A stretch of 64,000 nucleotides of DNA. Origin: Clostridiales bacterium. Its GTDB lineage: Bacteria; Bacillota; Clostridia; Saccharofermentanales; Saccharofermentanaceae. This document shows, piece by piece, positions 53,253-62,226 of this stretch (its first letter is position 1; every line of letters starts with the position of its first letter). The stretch covers positions 24,343-88,342 of the forward strand of contig JAFWDK010000023.1 in the NCBI GenBank assembly GCA_017513085.1. Direction: 5' to 3'. The position numbers and the translations under genes are program-made. The notes below the pieces were generated by a model that was not told the DNA's origin, searched no databases, and was given only the letters and a program-made list of their open reading frames with translations.

Positions 53253-53369
53253 AACTTGCACCTCATAAGGATCATTCATTCGGTATAATATCATTTTTCA
53301 AGCATTTAGAAAACTCACTTTGCCTTGGCACTCCCCGGGCATAGCGTCTTCATCATGCCAATATCCGGC

Positions 53370-54881
53370 TTACACCATGGCGGCCAGTGTCACCCGGTCC
53401 GTCTTTCCATTACTGGTCAGCGGGATCGTGTCCAGTTTCTTCGTGACATTCGGTACCATGTACCGCGGCAGGCTCTCCTTGAGAAGGACCTTCATGTCGG
53501 CTTCCTCTTTGTCTCCGCTATAGAAAAGCACTATCTTCTCTTTGGCTTTGTCATAGATGCAGGCCGCGCCCGTAATGCCATTGATCATCTGCGCATTGAC
53601 CTCGATCTCACCAAGTTCAATACGGTGTCCCATATGCTTGATCTGAAAATCTTTTCTCGACACGAACATCAGCTCACCACGCTCGTTGTAACGGCCGATA
53701 TCACCGGTCCGGTAGATGAGCTCCGGCCACGCCGTCTGAAGCGGGTTGCGCGTAAAAGCTTCCGATGTTTTTTCGGGATTATTCATATAACCCAGCGTCA
53801 AAGATGTACCGCGAATGCAGATCTCGCCCTGCTCTCCGCTTTCACGCGTGACTTCACGGTTATCCTCATCAAGCAGGATGATGTCCGTGTTATCGAACGG
53901 CCGTCCGATCGGGATCGCTTCACCATCTTCAAAATCTCTGTCCACCCGATAGTAACAGCACATGCCTGTGCCTTCCGTCGGTCCATAAAGGTTGGTAAAA
54001 GTCGCCTCCGGAAGCGCCTGACGCCACATTCTGAATTGTTTGATCGGAAATACTTCGGAGCCGAAAGCAATCGTCCGCAAGTATTTCGGGATCTCGGTCT
54101 TGAAGGTTTGAAACTTCGAAATGATCGTCAAAGCCGATACGACCCAGCACACCGTGTTGATCTTGTGTTCGTTCAGATACTGCACCAGTTTCAATGGCTG
54201 CATGAAGAGCGGCTTTGGAACAAAATACGTCGTCGCGCCAAAACGGATCGTCGGGAAAAGCTCTTTGAAACAAGCATCGAGATATAGTGGTGTCTGGTTG
54301 CCAAACACCGTTTCCGAAGAAAAACCGAGCACTTCGGAGAGCTGGTCGATATAGTCATTCACGGCACGATGGCAGCCCACCACGCCTTTCGGCACGCCTG
54401 TGGAACCGGATGTAAAAACAACATAGAGCGGATCCGTATCGATCGAGGAACGATACACTTCGTTCAGCGCCGCATCGTCGATCGTCTCATCCTCTAAGAT
54501 CTCCGAATACTTCACGATCCTGCCCTGAAACCCCAGTTCAAGTGCTTTTTCCGATGTAAAATCATCACAGATCAGCAGAGGCGCCTGAACATTTTCCAGG
54601 ATCAAGTGGATGCGGACGGATGGCATCTCTGCATCGATCGGCACATAGAAACTTCCGGCGCGGATCACACCGAAAAAAGCAGCCACTTCTTCAGGGGACT
54701 TCTCCATATAAATCACGATCGGGCTTTTTCTGATCCCGCAAGACAGAATGAATGTCCCGATCCGATCTACGGCGTGATCCAGCTGTTGAAACGTCAGGAT
54801 CGAGTTTTCTCCGCAAAAAGCAGCCTTGTCCGGGAAGCGTCCCGCGGTATTTTTCAGGTTTTGAAGCACATGATTATGCAT
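53370..54881 (-). CDS. Amino-acid adenylating enzyme (DltA-like)
   Basis: A 503-residue AMP-forming enzyme with all core motifs: P-loop FTSGSTGVPKG (near 155), LYGPTEG (near 295), YRTGD (near 393) and a C-terminal lysine in LTSNGKTDR. It is similar in size and layout to DltA, which activates D-alanine and loads a carrier protein. The YLDACFKELFP segment keeps an Asp suited to bind an alpha-amino group, but pocket residues such as TGMCCYYRVD differ from the DltA I know, so D-alanine should not be assumed. The carrier gene follows 117 bp downstream. Confidence 0.85.
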   Translation of the reverse strand: MHNHVLQNLKNTAGRFPDKAAFCGENSILTFQQLDHAVDRIGTFILSCGIRKSPIVIYMEKSPEEVAAFFGVIRAGSFYVPIDAEMPSVRIHLILENVQAPLLICDDFTSEKALELGFQGRIVKYSEILEDETIDDAALNEVYRSSIDTDPLYVVFTSGSTGVPKGVVGCHRAVNDYIDQLSEVLGFSSETVFGNQTPLYLDACFKELFPTIRFGATTYFVPKPLFMQPLKLVQYLNEHKINTVCWVVSALTIISKFQTFKTEIPKYLRTIAFGSEVFPIKQFRMWRQALPEATFTNLYGPTEGTGMCCYYRVDRDFEDGEAIPIGRPFDNTDIILLDEDNREVTRESGEQGEICIRGTSLTLGYMNNPEKTSEAFTRNPLQTAWPELIYRTGDIGRYNERGELMFVSRKDFQIKHMGHRIELGEIEVNAQMINGITGAACIYDKAKEKIVLFYSGDKEEADMKVLLKESLPRYMVPNVTKKLDTIPLTSNGKTDRVTLAAMV

Positions 54882-54890
54882 ATTATTCTC

Positions 54891-55580
54891 CTATCGCATA
54901 CATTCGCGCACACAGGCCGCCGCCAAAACGTCGATGATGTCGATGTATTTTTCATCCAGATCCAGGTCCAGTTTCGCTTCGGAAAGTTCGGTACATCCGA
55001 GAACGATAGATTCCGCGCCACTCTCGAAAAGGCCGATCGCCACTCGGGAGAACGTTTTCGGAGAGATTGGGATGCCTTGCTTAACGCACTTATAGATCAT
55101 GTCCATCACATCCTGCTGCCCTTCTTTTTCCGGCCAGAAGCAAGTCACACCATATCCTGTCAGTACGTCGTCATAGATCCTGCTGATCCTGGCTCCGTCA
55201 GTGGCCATGATACCGACTTTCGTCACGCCTTTTTCCCAGCAGACTTCGCCGAGTTCCCGGATTGCGTGCAGAACAGAAAGCCCGATCCCTTCCTCCAGCT
55301 CGCTATGAAAAGCGTGTGCAGTAATGCATGGGATCGCCAGAACCTCCGCTCCGTTTTCACGGAGTGTCCGTCCGACTTTGATCAGAGCCGGCCGCGGATC
55401 CTCTGCCGCAGGATCCCGCGAAAGCAGGAATGCTGTACGATCCGGTATTTGCGGCATTGAGTAGATCAAGGTCTCAATATGATCCTGGTCTCGTTTAGCG
55501 GGCGTCAGATCGACGACCCGACGGTAGAAATACGCAGTCGCCCATGGTCCTAAGCCTCCGATGATCCCTAACTTTTTCAA
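54891..55580 (-). CDS. Aspartate/glutamate racemase family protein
   Basis: A 229-residue protein of the Asp/Glu racemase family, with GIIGGLGPWATAYFY near the start and two cysteines, IPCITAHAF (near residue 83) and VLGCTE (near residue 193), that would act as the acid-base pair. The first motif has Ile where PCNTAH is usual. It probably makes a D-amino acid for the adenylating enzyme, whose gene starts 9 bp later. The TTG start at 55580 follows AGAGGAAAA. The exact substrate cannot be read from the sequence. Confidence 0.83.
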   Translation of the reverse strand: MKKLGIIGGLGPWATAYFYRRVVDLTPAKRDQDHIETLIYSMPQIPDRTAFLLSRDPAAEDPRPALIKVGRTLRENGAEVLAIPCITAHAFHSELEEGIGLSVLHAIRELGEVCWEKGVTKVGIMATDGARISRIYDDVLTGYGVTCFWPEKEGQQDVMDMIYKCVKQGIPISPKTFSRVAIGLFESGAESIVLGCTELSEAKLDLDLDEKYIDIIDVLAAACVRECMR

Positions 55581-55625
55581 TTCGTTTTTTCCTCTTCTCT
55601 TCTTCGATCCGTCCGATGCAACGCT

Positions 55626-57293
55626 TTACGGCACCTGGATCTCATATTTGCTTTCGTCATAGTAGAAATATCCCCTATGTGAATCAGAATATTCTTTCAT
55701 CTGTTTGGATGTCCACATGAAGAAACGTGTACCGTCCTCCTTTGTCAGTGCATCACAGAAATACCAGACACCTTCGATCTTGACGGCGTTCCAGAAGTGC
55801 TGGGCATATGTGATCGGATATCTTTCCACCATAAAGGTCTCAATTCCGGCGCGAGTATAAAGCGCATGGCAAGCTGAAGCAACATTGAAACAGTCTCCGA
55901 TCCGGTTCTTGATACCATCGTAAGCACCCTGCACCCAGGTCACTTTCTCCGCATGGCCCTTGTAAGTGATGCTCCAGTCAACCCAGTTAAAGATTGCTTC
56001 CACCTTTTCCTTCTCGGACATACCATCGCGCAGGATCTGATCCAGTACCTGATCGCAAAGCGCCCAGAGATCATCTTCCGTATACGGGCGATACACGACG
56101 GTCACGGTGATTTCTTCTTTCGTCTCATTTCCGGCGCCGTCCACCGCGCTGTAAACAACTTTATATGTTCCTTCCTGCGTCAGATCCACCTGGGAATTAT
56201 CTACGGTAAACGTAATATCCGGATCCGCGTTATCTGTAACGGTAATTCCTTCTTTGTAGGCGATGCTCTGGTTCGTCAGAACCGTGATATTCTTCATACC
56301 GGTAAGAACCGGCGGCTCTGTATCAGCTGTAAGCACGATATGCGCCGTTACGATCTTTTCATTGCCGCCCTGGTCGGTCAGCCGGATCTGCACATCCCTT
56401 TCTCCGGGCTGTTCGAAATGCGGATCTTCCACGAATTCCACATTTACATTGGTAGCGTCAGACAAGCCCTCGATCAGATCCTTCGCTTCGCGCGGATAAG
56501 AAGCGAACCCTTCGTAGCGAATACCTTTCGCTTCCGGCGGCTTCGTATCTTTCAGGTGTAAAACACTGTCGTATCTGACTCCGTCAACGGTAAACGAGAT
56601 CGTATAATCTCCAGGCACATTCATGTCGATACCCGCAAGCGACGTCTCTATTTTTGCCGTTTTTTCCCCGAAGGCAAAATCACTCTCGCCCGGTCTTGTA
56701 TCGCCGGTCTCCATCGTGATCTCCGGGTAAATGCCGATCACACGCAAAGATGTGCGGACCTGCGTCAGATTGTTTCCTTTATCGGTACAGTTGATCAGGA
56801 CATCCTGTTCGCCGACTTTTTGAAAGTCCGGAGTCTGGACAAATGTTGTCGAGCACTCACTCTCATCTACCACGCTCGTGATGAAATCCTCCACGTTAAG
56901 CGTCTGGCCAAACATGACCACCTGTGGCTTTGCTTCCAGTTTCGGCGCGATAGTGTCCGTCACGATCAGTTTCGACTTATAGGAACGGCTGCCCAACTGG
57001 ATCTCGACCGGGTATTCGCCCGGAACATGGACATCAAAAGCAGACGTACCATACTTAAACGAAGCCGATTTCCGATCGAAACCGAACCGCACGAATTCTT
57101 CCGCGGAAACCGCCGTTCCGGCCTCCACACAGCACTCTTTATACACACGTTTTTCGAAATAAATATACAAGAAAACACCGGCCAGGACACATAACAACGC
57201 CAATGTGATCCCGATTGCGACCGGGAGCTTTCTTGAGCGCTTTTTCTTCTTGGCAAAAGGATCTCTTACTGGATTCGGATTACGATGTTTCAC
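55626..57293 (-). CDS. Extracellular transglutaminase-like protein with Ig-like domains
   Basis: A 555-residue protein with a basic start, one membrane helix (about 25-48), a string of four or five Ig-like (DUF5011-type) modules (about 55-400), each marked by a D-T/A-x-x-P-x-L or VTVTDNADPDI-like phrase, and a C-terminal transglutaminase-like core (about 430-555). The core has GDCFNVASACHALY (Cys) and AQHFWNAVKIEGVWYFCDAL (His and Asp). The GTG start follows GAGGAATGAAC. In this operon it may cross-link or cleave surface peptides; the substrate is unknown. Confidence 0.83.
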   Translation of the reverse strand: MKHRNPNPVRDPFAKKKKRSRKLPVAIGITLALLCVLAGVFLYIYFEKRVYKECCVEAGTAVSAEEFVRFGFDRKSASFKYGTSAFDVHVPGEYPVEIQLGSRSYKSKLIVTDTIAPKLEAKPQVVMFGQTLNVEDFITSVVDESECSTTFVQTPDFQKVGEQDVLINCTDKGNNLTQVRTSLRVIGIYPEITMETGDTRPGESDFAFGEKTAKIETSLAGIDMNVPGDYTISFTVDGVRYDSVLHLKDTKPPEAKGIRYEGFASYPREAKDLIEGLSDATNVNVEFVEDPHFEQPGERDVQIRLTDQGGNEKIVTAHIVLTADTEPPVLTGMKNITVLTNQSIAYKEGITVTDNADPDITFTVDNSQVDLTQEGTYKVVYSAVDGAGNETKEEITVTVVYRPYTEDDLWALCDQVLDQILRDGMSEKEKVEAIFNWVDWSITYKGHAEKVTWVQGAYDGIKNRIGDCFNVASACHALYTRAGIETFMVERYPITYAQHFWNAVKIEGVWYFCDALTKEDGTRFFMWTSKQMKEYSDSHRGYFYYDESKYEIQVP

Positions 57294-57316
57294 TTGTTCA
57301 TTCCTCGATTAACGGA

Positions 57317-58033
57317 TCACTGCTTCTTGATCTCAGACTCCAACACTTTTGCAGTCCATTTCGCATCGATCAGTTCATAGCAGGCAGTCTTCTTCTTTGG
57401 CAGCTTATCTTCAAACAACCGGATCATTTCTTCATACAACCCGTCCGGAATAGCGGCAAACAGCGTCTTCTCATCTCTGGTAATGATGACGAATCCGTCT
57501 TTGCCATCTTTCTTCTCATAAAGCACCTGCACGGCTTTGATGTCCGGATTCTGCTTGGTGAACTGTGAGAACACGAAAGCTTTTGTCAATTCAATATAGC
57601 GGTCATCCAGGCCATTGTCGAAGATCTTGATCTTCTCACAGAGTTCATTCGGATTTCTAACGGCACGCATAGTGCAAACCATCGCGGCCTTAAGCATATC
57701 CGGCGACCATGTGTTCTGCTGGGCATTCATCTTCTCCAGAGCATCTTCTGTGTTTCCCGGAAGCAGATACACCATCAAGGTCTGCCCCATGTCGTCGTAA
57801 AGGCACGGATAAACGATTGAAACCTTCTCTCCGCATTCCTTGCAAGTGTACTTAAAGAAAGAGCCATCCAGAACCTGCTGCTTCTCTTCCGGGTGAAGAG
57901 ATACGTTTATGCAAGCACGCAACTGTATCTTCTTCTTCGTTTTGCACTTCGGGCAAGTGATCTCTGCCTCGACCGGCTTATATCTTTCCTGCTCATTAGG
58001 AAGTAATGGATGCGGTGTAGATTTGTTTGTCAT
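57317..58033 (-). CDS. CpXC domain protein
   Basis: A 238-residue cytoplasmic protein starting with the CpXC zinc-binding motif: a first pair CPKC (residues 27-30) and a second pair CKEC (62-65) with ACINVSLHPEEKQQVLDGSFF between them, exactly the family pattern. CpXC proteins are abundant in Clostridia and uncharacterised. It starts 3 bp after the amidase stop with AAAGGAGA, so it is co-transcribed and probably coupled with it. Function is unknown. Confidence 0.82.
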   Translation of the reverse strand: MTNKSTPHPLLPNEQERYKPVEAEITCPKCKTKKKIQLRACINVSLHPEEKQQVLDGSFFKYTCKECGEKVSIVYPCLYDDMGQTLMVYLLPGNTEDALEKMNAQQNTWSPDMLKAAMVCTMRAVRNPNELCEKIKIFDNGLDDRYIELTKAFVFSQFTKQNPDIKAVQVLYEKKDGKDGFVIITRDEKTLFAAIPDGLYEEMIRLFEDKLPKKKTACYELIDAKWTAKVLESEIKKQ

Positions 58034-58036
58034 AAA

Positions 58037-59992
58037 TTATTCTCCTTTATTTTTCATCTTAAAACAGAAATCAGCGATTCCTTCACAGATCTTGTCCTGA
58101 TATTCCGGATCCGACAAAAGCCGGTCGTCTTCTTCGTTAGACATATAGCCCATCTCCAGAAGGAACGACGGCACGGTATTCGCCCAGTTCAATCCGCTAT
58201 AGGTCGTCGAAGCATTACATCCGCGATATTTTGCTCCGGTTGCTTCCGCATAGCACTTGCCCAGCATCTCGCCCCATTCCACCTGCTTGTCCGCAAGATC
58301 GCCCTTGCTGCATACAAAAACGCCTACGCCACGGACATCGGCACTATCTGCGGCATCGCAGTGCAGGCGCAGGAACACGTCCGCATTACAATCCACGGCG
58401 ATCTTCGCTCTCTGGATATTAGAAACATCCACATCCGCCGTTTCCCGCGTCATAACCACTTTGGCACCCAAAGAGACCAGATGGTCACGAAGTTTCAGTC
58501 CGATCTCCAGATTGACTTCATGTTCAGGACGCTTGGTAGCCACTCCACTGGTTCCGGCAGAAACCTTCGCCTTCTGCTCATCCGACCAAGGTGCCAACGG
58601 TTCCGTATCGCTATTTGCCTTCGCCTGATGACCCGGGTCAATACAAATAACCATTCCCGAAAGATCGAACTTCGCGTCCGGAGCCGAAACCGTCTCCGTA
58701 CCGGACTCCGAAGTCTCAGTGCTCAGCGGACTCGGCACAACTTCAAAGCTCACTTTCCAGTATTCTTCGCCGCGCATATCGTAGACCACAAAGTAATACT
58801 TGCCCTCCGGCAATACTTTGGCATCTTCCGGCTTCAGCGGAAGGATGTACTCCTGATCCTCTTGTCCGTCCGGCGGCAACAAAGAACCTTCACAAGCCGC
58901 AGGGCCCTGTTCCTTATAGTCCTTGTCGGTAAAGACCTTATAGTCTAACCTGATATCTTTATATTTTACCTCAGAGCTGAGTTTGGCGGCGATATATTCC
59001 GTCCCGTAAGGATACTCCTGCACTTTCGCGCCGGCCTCATCGATCATGGCGATCTCGGTGAATTCAAACGCGATCGGGATCCTCGTTCCATCAGGGAAAA
59101 CTTCGATCGTTCCTTCAATGAAGCACTTGTTATTCGGATCGTACATTTTACACGTTAACAAGCCGACAGGAAGTTTTCCCGACGGATTGAGCGCCACGTC
59201 GATAATATCCGAATTGCCATCCATCGTGCACGTTCCGCCTTCCAGAATATTACCCTTGTCGTCAATAAACTCATATCGGATATTGATATCGTTATAATAG
59301 TCCCATGTCGTCACATAATATCTGACTTCGTCGACCGTCTCGTGCAGACCCGGTATAAGGTTGTATTTCCCATCGTACCAATAGGTCTCATACACAGAAA
59401 TCGGAACAAAGCTCTTCGAGACGGAAGCGACCGTTTCCGTCGTACTAAAGTTCAGTTTCTCGATAAAGCCGAATAGTCCTTCCAAAAAAGCACTTGCGTC
59501 GGCAGCTGCGATCTTCCACTGTGTTTCTTTGAGTCCGGCGTGGAAAGAATACTCACATTTCTTCTTTTCCGCATTCTGAATCAGTCCGATCACGTCCGAA
59601 ACCGTAGCATCCTGAGGAATCGCTCCCAGAAGCGCATCCGTATCGATGTAGGACACGGATAATGCAGAAACAGTATCTGTTCCGTCTTCCTTCACATCAT
59701 CTACAGAGTATGAAAACTTTTTCAGGCATGCATCCAGGATTCCGGATACCTCGGATCTGGAAAATGTACGGATCTTATCGATTTCATTACAGGAACCATC
59801 TACCAGAACAGCCATTTTATCGTATTTACTGCTCTTCAAATAGGCGCAAAAATCGTCCAGCAGCGCCTCTGTCTGTTCAACGGGACTTTTCTCGCGTTTT
59901 CCGCCTTTCTTCTCATTCTTCCGGCAACCGCAAACGCAAGTCAGCAATAAAAGCACAACAAGTAATCCTGCTGTGATCCTCTTGGCAAACAT
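58037..59992 (-). CDS. N-acetylmuramoyl-L-alanine amidase lipoprotein
   Basis: A 651-residue exported lipoprotein (lipobox VCGC near residue 22) that ends in an Amidase_3 domain (about residues 448-651). The zinc ligands are seen in IDPGHQ (His), PEHEVNLEIGLKL (Glu) and LRLHCDAAD (His), and the catalytic Glu in LLEMGYMSNEED. The preceding 400 residues are beta-rich, unrecognised and probably bind a surface polymer. It would cut the amide bond between muramic acid and the stem peptide. It is the first gene of the eight-gene envelope operon and has an AAAGGAG start site. Confidence 0.88.
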   Translation of the reverse strand: MFAKRITAGLLVVLLLLTCVCGCRKNEKKGGKREKSPVEQTEALLDDFCAYLKSSKYDKMAVLVDGSCNEIDKIRTFSRSEVSGILDACLKKFSYSVDDVKEDGTDTVSALSVSYIDTDALLGAIPQDATVSDVIGLIQNAEKKKCEYSFHAGLKETQWKIAAADASAFLEGLFGFIEKLNFSTTETVASVSKSFVPISVYETYWYDGKYNLIPGLHETVDEVRYYVTTWDYYNDINIRYEFIDDKGNILEGGTCTMDGNSDIIDVALNPSGKLPVGLLTCKMYDPNNKCFIEGTIEVFPDGTRIPIAFEFTEIAMIDEAGAKVQEYPYGTEYIAAKLSSEVKYKDIRLDYKVFTDKDYKEQGPAACEGSLLPPDGQEDQEYILPLKPEDAKVLPEGKYYFVVYDMRGEEYWKVSFEVVPSPLSTETSESGTETVSAPDAKFDLSGMVICIDPGHQAKANSDTEPLAPWSDEQKAKVSAGTSGVATKRPEHEVNLEIGLKLRDHLVSLGAKVVMTRETADVDVSNIQRAKIAVDCNADVFLRLHCDAADSADVRGVGVFVCSKGDLADKQVEWGEMLGKCYAEATGAKYRGCNASTTYSGLNWANTVPSFLLEMGYMSNEEDDRLLSDPEYQDKICEGIADFCFKMKNKGE

Positions 59993-60190
59993 TTCTTTCT
60001 CCTTTTCCGTATAAAAATCCGTTTATAGTTTGCGCCTTTCCTGTTAAATTGGCAAGCACGACTATTTCTTTTCGGTTAATTCTTTTTTAAATTACATGAT
60101 TCTGCTATGAATCCTCTTTTTTCTGATACCGCTCCTGTGTTATTATTTGTTTGTTGAGTTTTCTTATTTGGTTTGGGAGGAGCTCCGCGC

Positions 60191-61687
60191 ATGAAACTGT
60201 CGGATTTGACAAAATACCAGAATATCACCATTCAGTGTCATGATAATCCGGATCCAGATGCCATCGCATCAGGCTTTGCTTTGTATAGATATTTCAGCAG
60301 CCACCGTTGCAATGTCCGTCTGATTTACAGTGGACGGTATAAAATCACGAAAGTAAATCTGACCATGATGATCGAGATGTTCCGCATCCCGATCGAGTAT
60401 TGTGTATCCGACTTCGGGTCCTGTGATCTTCTGATCACTACCGACTGTCAGTACCGTTCCGGAAACGTGCGTTTCTTTCCGGCTCCAACCGTAGCCGTCA
60501 TCGATCATCACCAATTCTGCGGGATTGATGTGGACTACTCTTTTATCCAATCCAATGTCGGCAGCTGTTGTACTCTTGTCTGGCAGCTTTTCCGTAACGA
60601 AGGTATCGACATCAATAAAGATCCGCTTTGCGCGACCGCGCTTTACTATGGACTTTACTGTGATACGAACCAATTCTCCGAGCTTTATCACCCGCTCGAT
60701 CGTGATATGCGTGATGCGCTGGCTTTTGACCAGGCTGCGCTGGTGCGTCTTTCCAACTCCAATCTTTCTTTGAGCGAGCTTTCTATTGCCGCACAGGCAA
60801 TGAACGATTTCACTTTCGACAGCGACCTTCGCTTAGCTCTTGTCCAGGTTCAGCCTTGCGATCCGAATATTCTCGGTCTCATCAGTGATTTTCTGATCCA
60901 GGTCGACCGGGTGGATATCTGTATCGCCTTTAATGAGACTTATACCGGTTATAAACTCTCCATTCGAAGCTGTATCAAGGAAACCAAGGCCAGCGAGCTT
61001 GCTGAATACATCACGGAAGATGTCGGCTATGGTGGTGGTCATAAGAATAAGGCCGGTGGCTTTATTTCCAAAGACGATTACTCTGCCCAGTACGGACAGA
61101 TGCGCATGATGCAGTTCCTGCGAAGCAAACTTATGAAGTACTCCGGCGAGTGCACGATCCTGCGCGCCGGCATCGACAAGATGAGTACCGAAGGCACGAA
61201 GCGTTACCGCAAGAAGAGAATTCCGATCGGTGTTGTTTTCTGCAAAGATTTCGTTACTACCAATACTCCTCTGCTCGTCCGTACGCTTGAGGGAGATATC
61301 GATATCAATGCCAGCGCGGATACATGCATCATGGTTGGCATCCAGGGAGAGATCACTCCGATCTCCGCTTCGAAGTTCAAAGAAACTTACGATATGTGCA
61401 ATGCCAAGTCTCATGTTTCTTCGGAATACCGCCCGACGATCAAGAATCTGCGTAGTGGCGAGAGCTTCGATCTTGCCAAGCATATCCGCTCTTGCGTATC
61501 CAAGGGTACCGAATATGTTTACGTTAAACCAATCACCAATTCCGTCAAGATATTCACACTCTGGGATGCGAACAACTATGTTCGTGGAATCGAGGGCGAC
61601 TATATCGCTGTTCGTGAGAATGATCTTTCCGACTTTTATATCATTGAGAAGAACCTGTTTGCCAGAACCTACGAACTGGCCGAGTAA
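60191..61687 (+). CDS. DHH family phosphoesterase with C-terminal extension
   Basis: A 498-residue cytoplasmic protein with the DHH metal motifs: HDNPDPDAIASG (residues about 19-30), TTDCQYRSG and AVIDHHQF (near 112), and the DHHA1 glycine block YGGGHKNKAGGF (near 285). These fit nanoRNases or cyclic-dinucleotide phosphodiesterases. The last 190 residues (about 310-498) are an extension not seen in NrnA-type enzymes (usually about 320-340 residues). The ATG at 60191 follows GGGAGGAG; the upstream reading is a chance extension. It stands alone and is followed by a terminator. Confidence 0.85.
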   Translation: MKLSDLTKYQNITIQCHDNPDPDAIASGFALYRYFSSHRCNVRLIYSGRYKITKVNLTMMIEMFRIPIEYCVSDFGSCDLLITTDCQYRSGNVRFFPAPTVAVIDHHQFCGIDVDYSFIQSNVGSCCTLVWQLFRNEGIDINKDPLCATALYYGLYCDTNQFSELYHPLDRDMRDALAFDQAALVRLSNSNLSLSELSIAAQAMNDFTFDSDLRLALVQVQPCDPNILGLISDFLIQVDRVDICIAFNETYTGYKLSIRSCIKETKASELAEYITEDVGYGGGHKNKAGGFISKDDYSAQYGQMRMMQFLRSKLMKYSGECTILRAGIDKMSTEGTKRYRKKRIPIGVVFCKDFVTTNTPLLVRTLEGDIDINASADTCIMVGIQGEITPISASKFKETYDMCNAKSHVSSEYRPTIKNLRSGESFDLAKHIRSCVSKGTEYVYVKPITNSVKIFTLWDANNYVRGIEGDYIAVRENDLSDFYIIEKNLFARTYELAE

Positions 61688-61718
61688 ATCTTTTCATTGT
61701 CTTGATCCGCATATAAGG

Positions 61719-61745
61719 ACAGCCGCCTTACAAAAGGGCGGCTGT
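61719..61745 (+). terminator. Intrinsic terminator after the DHH gene
   Basis: ACAGCCGCC and GGCGGCTGT form a perfect 9-bp stem with a 9-nt loop, followed by TTTGTTT. It lies 31 bp after the DHH stop codon. Confidence 0.9.
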
Positions 61746-61762
61746 TTTGTTTCTATGAATTA

Positions 61763-61972
61763 TTGCCCGTGACTCGACTTTGGGCAAAAAAACAGTTGCC
61801 ACGGGGGGGTAGCAACCGTCTCATATGCACAGCGTGCTTCTGACAACGCGTCAGACAATTTTAGTTTGGGTAAAGTGGTTTGGCCAGTATGCATGGTTGG
61901 CTGATGCATGCTTTTATGCAGAAGAAGGAGATACATCATAAACGTCTTAAAGGGTGGAGACTCCTTTTAAGA
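61763..61972 (+). ncRNA. Gene-free stretch with a series of hairpins, possible structured RNA
   Basis: The gap between the DHH terminator and the LacI promoter has no convincing gene. On the plus strand it holds a row of stems: TTGCCC/GGGCAA (61763-61787), GTTGC/GCAAC (61795-61816), GCAC/GTGC (61827-61837), TCTGAC/GTCAGA (61839-61855), GTATGCAT/ATGCATGC (61887-61911, one T-G pair, then TTTTA) and TCTTAAAGGG/CCTTTTAAGA (61945-61972, one G-T pair). The wobble pairs favour the plus strand. Short stems can arise by chance, so this is only a candidate. Confidence 0.35.
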
Positions 61973-62095
61973 TTGATGACGGTTAGAGTGCATACTGCCA
62001 AACAACTTCACTCCCACATTTTCACAGAGTTTCATAGAAACATCTGTGTGACACAACTGAATAATAACATATACAAAACCATTGTCAATACTGCA

Positions 62096-62124
62096 TTGCC
62101 AGTAATTATCAAAACTGATATAAT
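62096..62124 (+). promoter_or_regulatory. Promoter of the LacI-type regulator
   Basis: TTGCCA (62096-62101) and TATAAT (62119-62124) are exactly 17 nt apart, and TGA directly precedes the -10, giving both a good -35 and an extended -10. This is the strongest promoter seen in the window. Confidence 0.8.
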
Positions 62125-62138
62125 AATGGAAGTTACAC

Positions 62139-62156
62139 GATTACATTTCAGTAATC
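62139..62156. promoter_or_regulatory. Candidate LacI-type operator
   Basis: GATTAC-ATTTCA-GTAATC is a perfect 6+6 inverted repeat with a 6-nt spacer, just after the expected transcription start. TGTTACA occurs twice, 12 bp apart, at 62163 and 62175. These could be binding sites for the LacI protein and allow autoregulation, though the spacer is wider than in classic CG-centred LacI operators. Confidence 0.5.
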
Positions 62157-62226
62157 ACCGTTTGTTACACTGGTTGTTACATGAAAATCATTTTGTTTCA
62201 ATCATCGATTGAAGGAGAGAATTATC

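Noticed and set aside
61951..61964. AGGGTGGAGACTCC resembling the start of a T-box motif
   Set aside because: Only the AGGGTGG part fits; the ACCGCG part is missing and the downstream gene is a LacI regulator with its own promoter.
61880..62212. A 110-codon plus-strand frame upstream of lacI
   Set aside because: It runs through the lacI promoter and operator and has no ribosome site or recognisable domain.
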